In this document: piece after piece, positions 22,274-34,588 of the stretch | How the letters are laid out: every line of letters starts with the position of its first letter | Position numbering within the stretch: the first letter of the stretch is position 1 | DNA from: Maylandia zebra | Lineage: Eukaryota; Chordata; Actinopteri; Cichliformes; Cichlidae | DNA length: 64,000 nt | Assembly (NCBI RefSeq): GCF_041146795.1 | Contig: NC_135184.1 | Coordinates: forward strand, 9,662,967-9,726,966 | Direction: 5' to 3' | Program-made: the position numbers and the translations under genes | The notes under the pieces: model-generated | Databases searched by the model: none | Seen by the model: the letters and a program-made list of their open reading frames with translations, nothing else | Told to the model about the DNA's origin: nothing

Positions 22274-25200
22274 AAGATGTGATCATAAAGCCCGACGCTC
22301 CCAGCACGCTGCTGCTGGAGAAACACGCAGACTACATCGCTGCCTACGGCTCCAAAAAGGACGACTATGTGAGTACAGGCCTCATCAGAGCCTTGATATC
22401 TGTGTTTCTATTCAGGGCTTGGCCACTTGCAAGAAAAGGGTGGTCGTTGTCATCCCGCCGACAATGATCCTACCCAAAGAAGATGAGGAGTTACTGAATG
22501 GGATGAGAAAGTGTGGGACTCAAATTCTAAGGGGTCGCTGAATGGGTGGTCTTCAAAACCTCCAGATAACAATCCAGTTGAGCTTCTGTGGTAGACTTTG
22601 GAGTTCAGAGGGGCAATCACTAAAAAGCAGCCAATGTTTTTGAACTAACGCTGCTGACCTTTGGTGTTTTGTCAGGAGTACACGCTGTCTGAGTACTTGA
22701 GGATGAGCGGCATCTATTGGGGGCTGACTGTGATGGACCTGATGGGGGAGCTACCCAGAATGAACCAGCAGGAGATCGTAGACTTCATCAAAGCTTGTCA
22801 GCACGAGTGTGGAGGCATCAGCGCCAGCATCGGACATGACCCCCACCTGCTCTACACCCTCAGTGCCGTCCAGGTAGCAGATTACTCTCGTATTCTCTAC
22901 AGCTTTAATTCTAGATGATACACTGAACTTTTAAATATTTATATGTGCTTTAATATTTCTGAATTGGCCCCTCTTTAGCAAAATTTTTTAGCAGTTCTAG
23001 TGTTTATTCCTCTAGATGTTTATTTATTTTTCTTCATAGTGCTGCTTATATTTAGCTCAAATAAACATCTCAAATTGTGTCCCATAGTGTCTGGTCTGTA
23101 AAGGAACTTGAATGGTCTGCACATGGTGTATTTTATGTTCTCTTGTTTATTAGTATTTTGTGAACTCTCTTCCTCAGATCTTGTGCTTGTATGACAGCGT
23201 AGATGCGATTGATGTGGACAAAGTTGTGGAATATGTCAAAGGGCTGCAGCAGGAAGATGGCTCTTTTGCGGGGGACAAGTGGGGTGAGTGAGTTTTACTC
23301 TCACATCCCACAATACACGTTCTTCTAAGTTAGGGAAGAAATAAATAAAGCTAAGAATGATATTTCTAATTTTTTTTTTTTGTCTTTGCAGGAGAAATAG
23401 ACACACGGTTTTCCTTCTGCGCTGTTGCTACACTCGCATTACTGGTATGTATGTTAGTCTTTCCATGTAAATTATTATTTACATGATTTATTATTTAACT
23501 TAAAACTTTTTATAGTTGAACCTGTTTTAGAAAGTCCATTACTCGGCAGTGTTATGTGGGAGCATCGGACTTTATTTTGTGTCGATAAAATGAGGCTAAA
23601 TAAATAATAAAGTTACACAATATCACAAAGTTCATCAGTTGACTCAACAGCTCTTTCATTCTTAAGTCTTAACAAGCATGTTTTAATAAACTGTTAATTT
23701 AAGCTCATTATACTTCATTTTAAGATGTTTTTTGTTTCCCAGGGCAAGATGGACACGATCAATGTTGACAAAGCCGTAGAGTTTGTTTTGTCATGTATGA
23801 ACTTTGATGGAGGCTTTGGATGCAGACCTGGTTCTGAGTCTCATGCTGGTCAGGTGAGTTCACTGATATACTGATATTTACTCCCACAGAAAAGTTTGGA
23901 GACTCTCAGAAGTGTTTTGTTTCTATTTGATAGAAAATAGAATTGAGCAAAATTGCAATTATTTGTCAATAGATTCAATAATCATAACAATTTCATTTTT
24001 TAATGAATTGATGTCAGACAGTAAATCAATCTTTTTGAACAAAAGCAGCAAAACTCTTTTAAGTTTCAACCTAAAATAAAATAAAGGAATGATATGTTAA
24101 GTTGACACTTCCTGCCTGATTTGCTCCTGCACACCAGTCTTGTTGAATGAAGCTGACTTATAAATGAGGCCAAGACAGTTGCAGTGTAAGGATGACGTGT
24201 TCAACCTGGATGGTGGTGAATTTGGCACTTTAGGATCAGTTGTTATTTAAATCAATTTCCGGTGTTTTCCTTCCTGTCTGTCAGATTTACTGCTGCACTG
24301 GCTTCTTGTCGCTCACTGGCCAGTTACACCAGTTGAACGCTGACCTGCTGGGGTGGTGGCTGTGTGAGAGACAGCTGCCGTCTGGAGGCCTGAATGGTCG
24401 ACCTGAGAAGGTTTGTGCCAAACACTGTGAAGTATTGAGTTACTTAATGAAAGTATCTGGTTTTATAGTTTGAAGTTCAGACTCCTTCGCAGTTGAAGAG
24501 TTTGAGCTGTAGAAGCAATAATGCAGATTGAACAGGCTGATGATTTATTGGATTACCTGGTAATAAATACAGTTTTTAAGATTAAATAAAATATTAATGT
24601 GTCTGAAAGGAGGAGATCAGCTTCCTCCAAAGGGTGGCTAGGTTCTCTGTCCTCTTTGGGCCTCAAAGTAGAGCCACTCCTCCACATCAAAAGGAGGCAG
24701 TTGAGGTTGTCAGGCATCTGACTAAGACTGACTGGGCTGACTGACTTGACGCCTCCTAGTTGAGGTGTTTCAGACATATCCTACCAAGAAAAGTGGAGCT
24801 AAAGGAGGTGGAGTGGGTAGAGGGAGCTCTCAGTGTCTCTGCAGACTGCTGCCTCCATATTCTGAACCGGCATGTGGCAGAAAATACGTGCAACAGCTGT
24901 GGTTTACTTTCGGTATCATTCAGCTTCCAGATGTGTGCTACTCGTGGTGGGTTTTGGCCTCGTTGAAAATCATCGGCAGGATCCGCTGGATTGACAAAGA
25001 CAAGCTGCGAAAGTTTATTTTGGCCTGTCAAGACGAGGAGACGGGAGGTTTTGCCGATAGACCAGGAGATATGGTGAGAAGAATTTTAAGAATCTAAATT
25101 TGAATATTTATGTTTTGGACTGAAAAAAAGTCTTTGCATGTGAGGTAAAGCAGGTGGTTTCAAAGACACTGAGTGCGAAGTGTTTTGGTCCATTTCTGTG

Positions 25201-25405
25201 GCCCACTTTTGTAGTATTTTCTCTATAATCAGTCTTATTGATTCCTATTAATCCTCCTTTGCAGGTGGATCCTTTCCACACCCTGTTCGGGGTTGCAGGT
25301 CTCTCCCTGCTTGGAGACGAACAGATCAAACCGGTGAATCCGGTGCTGTGCATGCCCGAGGATGTCCTTCAGCGTATTGGCCTGCAGCCTGACCTCCTCA
25401 GCTAA
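21924..25405 (+). CDS. rabggtb: Rab geranylgeranyltransferase subunit beta
   Basis: Catalytic beta subunit of the cytosolic enzyme that, with the alpha subunit and Rab escort protein, attaches geranylgeranyl to C-terminal cysteines of Rab GTPases. Coding exons: 21924-21926 (just ATG), 22261-22368, 22676-22873, 23178-23283, 23392-23444, 23743-23853, 24285-24410, 24924-25073, 25265-25405; 331 aa, as in human. Prenyltransferase repeats are visible ([97 protein letters not shown]). The zinc ligands are Asp238 (24930-24932), Cys240 (24936-24938) and His290 (25277-25279). The start rests on homology: exon 2 opens with [10 protein letters not shown], and the only in-frame ATG before a GT donor is at 21924. 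No SNORD45 was found in its introns. Confidence 0.97.
24600..24870 (+). mobile_element. Rex3 3'-end remnant
   Basis: Sense-strand match to the last quarter of Rex3: GAGATCAGCTTCCTCC, AAGGGTGGCTAGG, TCCACATCAAAAGGAGGCAG, GAGGTGTTTCAGACATATCC and GTGGAGTGGGTAGAGGGAG. Diverged and without an open frame; in rabggtb intron 7, about 55 bases before exon 8. Confidence 0.85.
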
Positions 25406-26470
25406 CCCTCTGATGCATCACACAGACACTTTTTCCACCCGCACAAAACAGAAGCTCATGGCACGGCTGGATTTCGGGTGCACAGAGTCTCACAGTTTGG
25501 ACATGACTTCCTCTGAACCTCTCTGTTTTAATCCTCCTGCTACTCATCGAGTCGATGTTCTTGTGTCACTGCAACGAAAGGAGGGGCTTAAAAAGATGCT
25601 TTGACGTGTCATCTTTGCAGAAGGCTGGAAATCATGCAAAAACATTCAACAACATGCAACAACAACTTCTCAACTTACTCACTATGTCAGTTTGTGGGGG
25701 AAAATGTGAAAGTTTGCTCACAGTTAAAATGTTTCATCTTCCTGATGTTATCACCTTCCAGCTTGTCCTCTAGCCAAGAAGCTATTAGTGTTATGAGTTT
25801 CTTTGGCCAGAAGTTCCTTCTATTCTGTCCTATCGTGCTTTATTATCATGTTTGTTACTGGAATGACTGGGAATATTCATAGCTTATCAGCTTTGAACTT
25901 GAGAGTGAAGAATGGAAGCGATGAGTCAGATGAATTCGGCTGAGGGAGAAAAGGTAAAAGTTAGATTTGCTGTTTTAGTATGTTGTCACACATAAAGCTA
26001 GAGCTTTTTCAATTTCCTGCCTTTAGCTTATTATGTATTTGATAAGAGCATGTGAAGAGCAACACTGCTCAGTAGGCTTTAGAAGTGGAGATGCGTCATA
26101 GGACAGCTTTCTCCATGCATTAAAATAAAACCTACACAGACTCTTATTTTGGCGGGCTTTATGGAAAGAGAAAATGTTCTCTTTGTGACTGGAACCACCC
26201 AGAGCTTAAACACTATCATTGGTACGTTTAATGTCTTATCCAGGATCCTAGTTACACTATTTATTTAAATGTATGTTGCTCAGTGCAGCTGTGTTAGATT
26301 TGCCTCCACAGTGCGTGCAACATGAAATATTTCCAGTCTTACCGTCAAATGAAATGGCTTTTCAGACAGCTTCAAGTTCACTTTGTGCACTCTTCTCGTC
26401 TTACAGAATTAAATTTCTATCTGTTCTTTGTTAACTGTTAAGTGTCAATAAAGAGAGACATTATCAGTGA
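25406..26470 (+). other. rabggtb 3' UTR and downstream
   Basis: Follows the TAA stop. Candidate polyadenylation signals are AATAAA at 26124-26129 and 26447-26452, so the 3' end is uncertain. Short open frames here have no recognisable protein. Confidence 0.5.
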
Positions 26471-28284
26471 GTTGGTAAAGCATTCGTTCTTATTAGTTTT
26501 CCCCTTTTAAGGGCTTTTAATACTGAGTAAATGTTATTGCTATACAAAATGAATAGTCACATAGAGTGACCCCTGTGTTATTATAAGTTTTAAAGTTCAG
26601 TTTTCAATGGATTCTGCTCACTAAACATATTAAAATAAAAAACAAATTGACTTCGTCAGCAAACAAAGATAATGCAGATAAATAATGCCAGTCATCGGAG
26701 TTTTATCTTCCCGTAATTGTACATTCTGGATATGATTCAAACTTGCAACAGACAAAAATGATGTCAAAAACGAGATTTTATTGTCGGGATGAAAAGGCCG
26801 CTCAAACCCATAAAAGCATCTTCAGATCAAGCATTAAAAGGACCATATGATTGATGATGATGTTGTTTTGCTTTATTTCTGTTTGATTGTTTAAAATATA
26901 CGTTTTGTGTCATTAATATGAATTTGATTCCAGGAGGAAACACAAATCCCTTGGGGTCAGGAAGAGCTTCTGATGTAAAAATCAGCCAAATCAAACACGC
27001 GGCGCCGCCTCTGTCGCTGTTGGACCCCGTGTGATTAACTGAGCAGCTGGAGCTTATTTAAAATACAAGTTGAAACTTGACTCTAATGAAAATGAAAAGA
27101 AGGCAACTATATTGAGACTTTTCCCCAAATCCGAATAGTAAACGTGTAAGTTAAAGTCTACTTTTACATTAATTGTAAGTGATACAAGTTTAGAGTCTCC
27201 ATAGTGTTTTGGTGAATAAATTTGAATAATGCCCCACAAAGACTTAAACTAAACTTGGGCTTTGAATTTTCAAATCCCATAGCAATTCATCTCTAACATG
27301 CACATCGAGTCTATTTACGTATTTGGGCTTCAATTTAGAAGAATCTATTGTTACCCTGCTGTAGAAGACAAAGTGAGAAAGGTGCCATGGTGGCAATTTA
27401 CTTCAAACTACATAAAAGTTACACAGAACTTGAACAGCCACAGAGTAAACAAATCCATTTTGCAGACCAGGGTAACAGTTTGGTTTATTTTACTTATTCA
27501 GCTAACAAAAGAGGAAGGCCATCTGCTGCCTCTCATGCTCAGGTAAACTTCAATCGACTACCAATAAAATACTAACAGGTTTTTAGATGAAGCTGATTAC
27601 TCCATGGTGGAAGAAAAGGTGTAATGATCAGCAGTAAGGAGGATTCAGACCTACTGCTGTAAAAATATGAATATAATATAAGAAAAATCAAAAGAGGTAA
27701 ATAATGCAGAGAAAATACCTCCTTTGTTTTTCTCCTATATTACAGCTAGATTATCACTAATGGACAGGCTGTTTCATTTGGCTCGCATGGGGCTAATTAT
27801 GGTAATACTGAGTGATGATTATTTTTCATTGTGGAATAATGTGCTGATTTCTTGATTAAAGGTTTTGGTTTAATGTTTACCCATAACCCCAAGTAAGCCC
27901 CTCACACTGTGATGTTACTTAAAAATGGAAAACTATTTAAAAAATGAAAAGAGGAACATGCATTTTTCACACTGGGTGAGCTGGAGCACTGAAATGTGGG
28001 AGATTTTTAAATGAAAGACAATTAAACAACAATTAATATTTTAGTTTTAAATATTGGGGTTTTTTTTGCTGTTGGTTTGCTTTTGAAGCTGTAACCTGTG
28101 TCTGCTGTTACTTTAGCATCTTTGCATGTGTGATATGCAAACATTTCATCTTGTGAGCACGGTAACTTAAGCTGTGTGAATCATTTTTGCAGTTATTTCA
28201 CTCTAAAAAGTGCAACATGACCAAAGGAAAACCTTTCAAAACTCTTCTGCTGCCGTGGCTCAGCTGCTTCAAGGTTCACGGTGC
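26471..28284. other. intergenic, no gene seen
   Basis: AT-rich. A small GC-richer island lies around 26995-27030 without an exon. No RNA gene recognised. Confidence 0.5.
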
Positions 28285-28595
28285 TGTATTCAGAGATTCC
28301 CTTCTACATACTGTGGTTGTAACGAGTGGTTATTTGAGTTACTTTCCTATCAGTCAAAGCAGTCTGACCTCTGACATGTGATAGAATGTGAGGTGATTGT
28401 GTGGGAAAATCAGAATAGTCCAACCGTTTCTGAAACACTCAGACCTTCCTGTTTGGCAAAAACTCTGACACATTTAAAATCACTCAAATCACCTTTCGTT
28501 TGCACTTTGATAGTCAGCTTGAACTTCAGCAGGTCATCTTGACCAAATGCACTGAGTTGCTGCCATGTGATTGGCTGATTAGAGAGTCTGGAAGC
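28285..28595 (-). mobile_element. Tc1-like family T1 fragment
   Basis: Shares GGTTGTAACGAGTGGTTATT, then CAGTCTGACC, and GAACTTCAGCAGGTCATCTT through TGCCATGTGATTGGCTGATT with the copies at 55464-56535 and 60508-61320. The transposase strand is minus. Only the part encoding the transposase N-terminus remains. Confidence 0.75.
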
Positions 28596-31500
28596 CCAGA
28601 GGTTTTAATTACTAATGGATTAAAACTGATCTGGAAAGCATTCATAAAGAGTCTGTTGATTCCCTGTCATAACGCCTCTGAACTGCATAAACAGTCACTA
28701 TTTGAAAACATTTTTTTAACATGTTTGTACTTTGTACCAGAATCTTAAATATTGTATAGACGTCGTTTTCATATGTATGAGCTCGTTCTGCAGAACTAAA
28801 TTAGCTTTGCCACTAGATGGCAGCCTTACCTTTATACATATATATGTGTGTTGCTTTAAGTCTCTCTTAAGTCCGTCATAATTATATAAAACCAACAGAC
28901 TGGATAGAAATTGTATTAGGCATTAAATTAATGCAGTTCAGTACACAAGCCATAACATGCAGTATACTCTACATTTAGTTTTTGGTTATGCTATTGAAAT
29001 TTACATGTTTTTGAAGTCAGGTTATAGACGGTGTCATACTGGAGTTTTATTCTTTCCTTTTGCAATCCATAAACTAAATCCACAGTCTGTCATGAGATAT
29101 TTTAGCTTTAATATCTAATGTTAAGCATTTAAACAGATTGTAGTTAAAGACTTTCATGAATTGCATTGATTAGGATAAAACTCTTTTACTTCCAGCATTA
29201 AGATTGATGCTGCAGTAATGAAGCTGGCAGCCCACAGACTCTGCCGATGCTGTGTGAGAGATTGTGTTTCACAGCGGTGGCAGACTGCAGTAATGGACCG
29301 GGGTAAAAAGATGGATGCAGTCCGTCTCTGTAATTCTCTCCTACCTGTTTTCCTCCATGTAATGAAGATAAGATTTCCCCCTGCAATGTAACGGCGATAA
29401 GAAAATGACACTTTAACTGAAACAATTTTCTAACAAAGGCTTTAATAAAATGTCAGTCTAATGATAAAATGATTGCAGTAACTATGGAGAACGTTATTAT
29501 CTCCCGGCAGTAATTAGAGCATCAGGATCGTGAAGATGGTGAAGCACATTTTACATTAATATTCTGATGAACTTCATCATGCTGGGAAGTAACTTTAGAT
29601 AAGACGCGTTTAAAGTTTTGATTCTTGTTAGTGACAGGGTTATTTTACAGCTGTTTGTAGTCCTTTTACATTTATTTTCAGTTTTGTTTTCATGTGTTGT
29701 TGCTTTGTGTCTTTCAGTGGTCATTTTGTGTCTGTGTCTAAGCCTTATTTCATAGAGCTGTTAATTCCTGTTGAGAAGCGCCATTAGAACATTGTGAAGG
29801 TGTTAAGATATTTAACATGATTGCATGGTCATTTTTAAGCTCTGTGAGTCCAGAGGGACACGTTTCTCACTGTTTTTTGGCTGTCGGTGGTCCTTGTGAA
29901 TCTGCTTGTGGTCTTATTGGGTCTATTTTTTAATACTTTTCAATCTTTTTATGAACTTTTGAGCCTGATTTGGGTTTTTCTAGTGTGTTTTGGCCTTCTT
30001 GGATATACCTGTGGTCATTTTGCATCAGTTTGTTTTGTGTCTTTTTGTAGATGATATCTTAAAATATTTTTTTATGATTTTGCCCCTGGCCTCCCAGCAG
30101 TTTCCTTGGCCGCCCTTGTGCCACCTCGTTTAATAAAACCTGGAATCATGAGGTCCCCCACATCTTCAGCTGACCTGTTCAATATTCCATCCATAATACT
30201 AACAAGCCATCCTTCTCTGACTCTGGCGTGAGGTATGCAGGGGCCAATCAGACCCAAGGTGCCCCTGGCCCTGCCTTCACCTCTGCCACCATTCCTGTCG
30301 CATGCATTTTTCATCGTGTTATATTCTTAGTGCAATGTGGTGCTGCAGAAAATATACTGGGAGCCTTGTATTTATTTGTGCATTCATTTAGTCCATGGGG
30401 GAGCAGTAATCTGTGGGCCCCTGGTGTCTGGGCAGAGACAAACATGCTGGTTGTTAGGCTGCTGAGAAACCCCACTGGCTCTCATTAGTGAGAAAGAGAC
30501 AGGGAAGACAGAAGGTGGGAGAGAAGCAAAAAAAAAAAAGAAAAAAGTGTGAATGAGAGACAGAGGCGAAGAGTGAGGAAACCAAAGAGAGAAAAGGAGC
30601 AGAGAGACAGATGGATGGATCACAGCTTTCACCTCTCTGTCGTATTTGTTTGCAAGGAAAGCCGCAACCCATTTTTCCTCCCTCTCCTCTTCTCAGTCCT
30701 GTCACCCTCTCGTTATCTCTCAGCACAAAATACAGAGGATTAGTCCAGGACAGGCAGCTGCAGCCAAACGCTGCTAAACCACAGGCACAGCAGACAATCA
30801 CTTAATAAATGTTTAATTAAGCCACAGCAATATTATGTGTGTAGAGATTACTCATGAGTTTGGAGCAGTTTTGTTTTTAACTTTTCACCCAGTTTGGTTT
30901 TATTCTGCTTCTGTTATTGCCTCTCAGCAGCTCCGCGAGAGGTCGGTTTTGCAGCTTTGGCATGAATTGGACAGTCTTGTTTGTTTCCAACAAATTTATA
31001 ATTTACCTCATGTTGCTGGTGAGTTTGTTACCCATCAACTGACAGAGCAGCTGCAGCTGGTATTGTGGCTTTGCTTAAAGCTTCACCGTGTTGTCATTCA
31101 AAAATATAGGTTTTTCAGTGCTTTGGCTGAAGTGAAAGGATATCAGGTGTCTAAAATCTCTCAGGCAGCTCTATGCAGTGAGCTTATTTTCAGTCTGAAG
31201 GTGAAGAAAAACAAAACTGCCTCAAAAATCTCTGAGGTTTGCTGATTTTGCTTGAAGCTTCTGTCTAAAGAACTCACAAACGTAACTGACTTTTTCCTGG
31301 ATTACTTATTAATAAGAATTTTTAAACCACTGTCATGTCTGTATGATAAACCATGAGATGGATAATTTAGCAGGAAAAGGTCCAACGCTAACAAACACCA
31401 AAATTCAACAAAGTTTTTGCTCACAATGTGAATTTTGAGGCATCCAGTGAAGACTAGGGTCAAGAAGTCTGTGTGCTCAGCCAAGAAAAACTGGCCCATG

Positions 31501-31614
31501 ACTCCTGGTGAAAACAAGAAGTCTAATACTCAGCTTTATGGATGGTGGTAGGCGGTCAGGATTGCTCTTTAGACAAGTCCAGTTTTTATTCAACAATTAA
31601 GTTCCTCATGGGGT
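28596..31614. other. intergenic, degenerate minisatellite and purine tract
   Basis: 29640-30060 has a loose repeat of GTGGTCATTTTGTGTC-like units. 30490-30620 is purine-rich (GAGA/GAAA). 30070-30330 is GC-richer with no recognised product. No exon supported. Confidence 0.5.
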
Positions 31615-31872
31615 ACCAAAGCAGTACAGTGGTCAGCTCTGTTGCCTCACATCAAGAGGGTTCTTGGTTCAAATCTGCTGGCTGGCTGGAGCGTTTCTGT
31701 GTGGAGTTTTTGTGCTCTCCTGGTGCTTGTGTGGGTGTTCTGTCTGGGCACTCTACAATCCTCCCACACTAAAGTTAACTGGCAATTCTAAATTGGTACG
31801 AACACGAGCGTGAAATAGGCTCCAGCTCTCTCATCACCCTGAAATGGAAAAGCAATTAAGAAAATGTGTGGA
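31615..31872 (+). repeat. tRNA-derived SINE family B, near full length
   Basis: Head ACAGTGGTCAGCTCTGTTGCC with a B-box-like GGTTCAAATC (31667-31676). The body is TTCTGTGTGGAGTTTTTGTG, CTGGCAATTCTAAATTG and ATAGGCTCCAGC, and the tail CACCCTGAAATGGAAAAGC precedes a GGATGTATAGATG tail. A common teleost SINE layout. Confidence 0.8.
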
Positions 31873-32059
31873 TGTATAGATGATTAAAAACTGCACAGTT
31901 TCAAAGCAAAAGGTGTAACAGCTATGATGGCCCTAAAGACAATGTCTAAAAATAGTATGAAAAAATAATTGCACCCAAAAACCAAACAAAACTAAACACT
32001 GTCAGAAGAACAACTAAAAACAATATAAAAAATAATACAGAAAAACTAATGATACCACA

Positions 32060-32953
32060 TAGGACGCAAACTCCAAGTCTCCTGGGTCAAACTCTAAAGA
32101 TAACATGCCGGTGTGTTGGTGGTTCTTTGTGTCTGGGGGTGGGCGTCCGGGTACACACCGGCTCACTCCTTGGCGGCCGCTTGTCGGGGCCTGGGGCTCG
32201 CTCGGGCCCCTTTGGAGGTGGGGTGCCCCCGGCCTCTCGGCCTAGGGCTCGGTCACTCAGGCGCAGCTGGGGGCCGGCGGAGCTCACGGGCGCGTCACTG
32301 CAACTCCCCCTGACTTCTGCTCCGCGGCTGCTGGGCGAGCCCTCATCTGGGACTCTCCTCAGCTCTTACTGGGACAGTGGCGCGGCTGCCCCTCTGTTGG
32401 TCTTCCATGGTCTCTTGTGTTCTGGGGGCCTCTGGATGTCTGGAGTTTTGATCTCCTCCATACCCGCTTCACACCCTGGAGGATGGGGCTGTGGCCCCCC
32501 CACACTCCCTAGCAGATCATTACATGGAGAAACCTTTGGAATGCAAGCATGCTGATCCACACAGGTATGCACACATGGGTATTCACAGACGCGGACTAAA
32601 GCTTTCTTGGCTGCTGCCTCAAAGCACACTGTGCGCTGTCTATCTTGCGTGCTGCACAATATCGTTTATTACTTAGTAAATACTGATATCTATGACTAGC
32701 TAGTTTATTGTGATGGTGCTTTGTTTTCTCTATTATTATGTTGCTCTTTGTTGTTTGCTGTCTCCTCTGTTTTTGTTTGTTTGTTTGTTTGTTTGTTTGT
32801 TTGTTTTTTTTCTCCATACAGGTGACCCAGGAGTTTTTTTTTTTTTTTTTTTTCTTTCTCTCTCTTCCCCCCCCCTTCTCACCGTCTCTTCTCCCCTTTG
32901 GTTTTCTTTCTTTCTCTCCCCCTCTCTCTCTCATTCATTCCCCCTGTCCTATT

Positions 32954-33001
<48 letters not shown>
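32060..33001 (+). repeat. dispersed repeat family X, copy 2
   Basis: Reverse-complement partner of 8570-9065 but longer at its 5' side, with a GC-rich part at 32110-32500. Near the 3' end are a (GTTT)n run (about 32769-32806), a T-run (32834-32853), a C/T-rich tract and a terminal A-run (32958-33001). An A-tail and ragged 5' end suggest a retrotransposed element. Family unknown to me. Confidence 0.75.
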
Positions 33002-33003
<2 letters not shown>

Positions 33004-33929
33004 ACAAAGGATGAACTGAAGCTCTGCCATCACGTAATGTCGCATACTGCTGTTTCTGATGTCATTTAGAAAAAAAAAAATAAAAAAAATAAAAAAAATA
33101 AAGATAACATGCCTAAACAGCAAAAAATATATATTTTAAAAAATACAAATTAAATATTAAAAACGAACCTACACAGAATCTAAACCCCAGTCTCTAGGAT
33201 AAGTCCAGTGTTTGAGTCATGCACCACCTGGAATGGAAAAAATAAAAAAATATGACATTCACATGACTTGTATGCAGGTCAGTAGAAAGAAACAGGAATA
33301 AGTGAAAGTATCTCATAATTTTAGAGCCGTTCCCACTGTAGAAAGCTGTAGCTGGTGTACATTTGCTGTGAGACTGACTTGCAAAATATCAAGAGAGAAA
33401 ATCATGACTTCGTTCTCATTTTAATTACTTTCCACCTTATCTTTTTTTGTTTTTTGCTGTGACCTGAAGTTCCGATCAGGCATCAACACCATCCTTCATG
33501 ATTTTTTAATGACTCATTTTCTTCTATGGTGAACTGTCAGCCACTTAGACTGGATAAGATTTCTTTTTTTTCTTATATTTTATTCATACATCAAACATTA
33601 TATTTTTAAGAGAGTTTGAACTAAGCCAGACTCTTAAGAAAACAGAACATCCCTACAGGTAGTGCTATTGAGTAACATGAACAAAAGTTTACTCCTGACC
33701 TCAGAAACAGGAGCAGGCAAAACAATCTGAACTCAAGGTCTGTTTGGAAGCTGTTCTGGAGCATCTGCAGTTTCATGACAGCAGGGCACCTCTGAGATGT
33801 ACGCTGGGCTGAACTTATAACTTTCAAGAGAATATTTCATTGTGTCTCATGAGGATTGATTTTCTAAGCAACTAACAACTTGAAGTTACTAAGGAAAAAC
33901 CCCACAGTAGTGAAACGAGACATCAGTAG
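33002..33929. other. intergenic, no gene seen
   Basis: AT-rich with A-runs at 33070-33100. No recognised feature. Confidence 0.5.
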
Positions 33930-34450
33930 ATAGAGAAGTGTAGAAGGCATGATTAATGAAATGCTTGAAATCTCACTGCTGATGGTTAATATGAAGTCTT
34001 GCTCAATGCCAGTCTTCCCAGGAGTGGTTGTACCAGCAAACTCACCGCAAAGTCAGAGTGTGCTCAGACAAGATGAAGCACAAAACCCTAGAGTTACATG
34101 TCTTGATGCATTCTCAGTCATCAAAACTTGACCGAAATTGTGTCATGCAATTAGAAAGTGAACCCAAGCACAGCAGCAAATCTACAACAGAATGACTGAA
34201 AATGTAAAGAATCATTGTGCTGCAACAGTCCAGTCAAAGCCCAGACCTCAACCAGATTAAAATGCTGTGGCAGAAACCTAAGAGAGCTGTGCAAAAATTA
34301 ATGCCTGCCTCTTGATAAACTGAAGCAACGCTGTAAATAAGAATGGGCCAAAATTCCCACTGAGAGACTGATAAAGTCACACAGAATAGGATTACTTGCT
34401 GCTAAAGGTGGTTCTACAAGCTACTTAACCATAGGTTGCAAGAACCTAAT
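33930..34450 (+). mobile_element. Tc1-like transposase remnant, family T2
   Basis: The + strand reads QSSQSPDLNQIKMLWQKPK near 34220-34280, matching the SPDLNPIE-x-LW motif at the third catalytic residue, with the Glu replaced (IKM). It continues as a typical C-terminus ending in GGSTSY-like codons (34400-34425). Upstream parts are too eroded to place, and ends were not found. Confidence 0.5.
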
Positions 34451-34588
34451 AGTCTTCTTTGTTAGGAATTCAGAACTTGTGAGATACATCTGATTTTTAA
34501 TTGTAATTCACTTGTTATCAGTATATTTAGCACTACCCTGCTCTTTAAAAGGAAGAACTTATAAAACATACCTTTGAGGTATGCACTA

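Noticed and set aside
22440..22660. possible Tc1 fragment in rabggtb intron 2 ([15 protein letters not shown] translation)
   Set aside because: One short motif resembling SPDLNPIE-x-LW without supporting blocks or ends; too weak to annotate.
21927..25264. SNORD45 in rabggtb introns
   Set aside because: Human RABGGTB hosts SNORD45 copies, so I looked for C and D boxes with terminal stems and for the guide antisense to 18S AGCTAATACATG. No candidate had boxes, stem and guide together. A covariance search would settle it.
32049..32555. 168-codon + frame rich in Arg/Gly/Pro
   Set aside because: Lies in the GC-rich part of dispersed repeat X; low-complexity translation and no exon borders.
32710..33069. 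Phe/Ser/Lys-rich frame of 119 codons
   Set aside because: Produced by T, GTTT, C/T and A homopolymer tracts at the end of a repeat.
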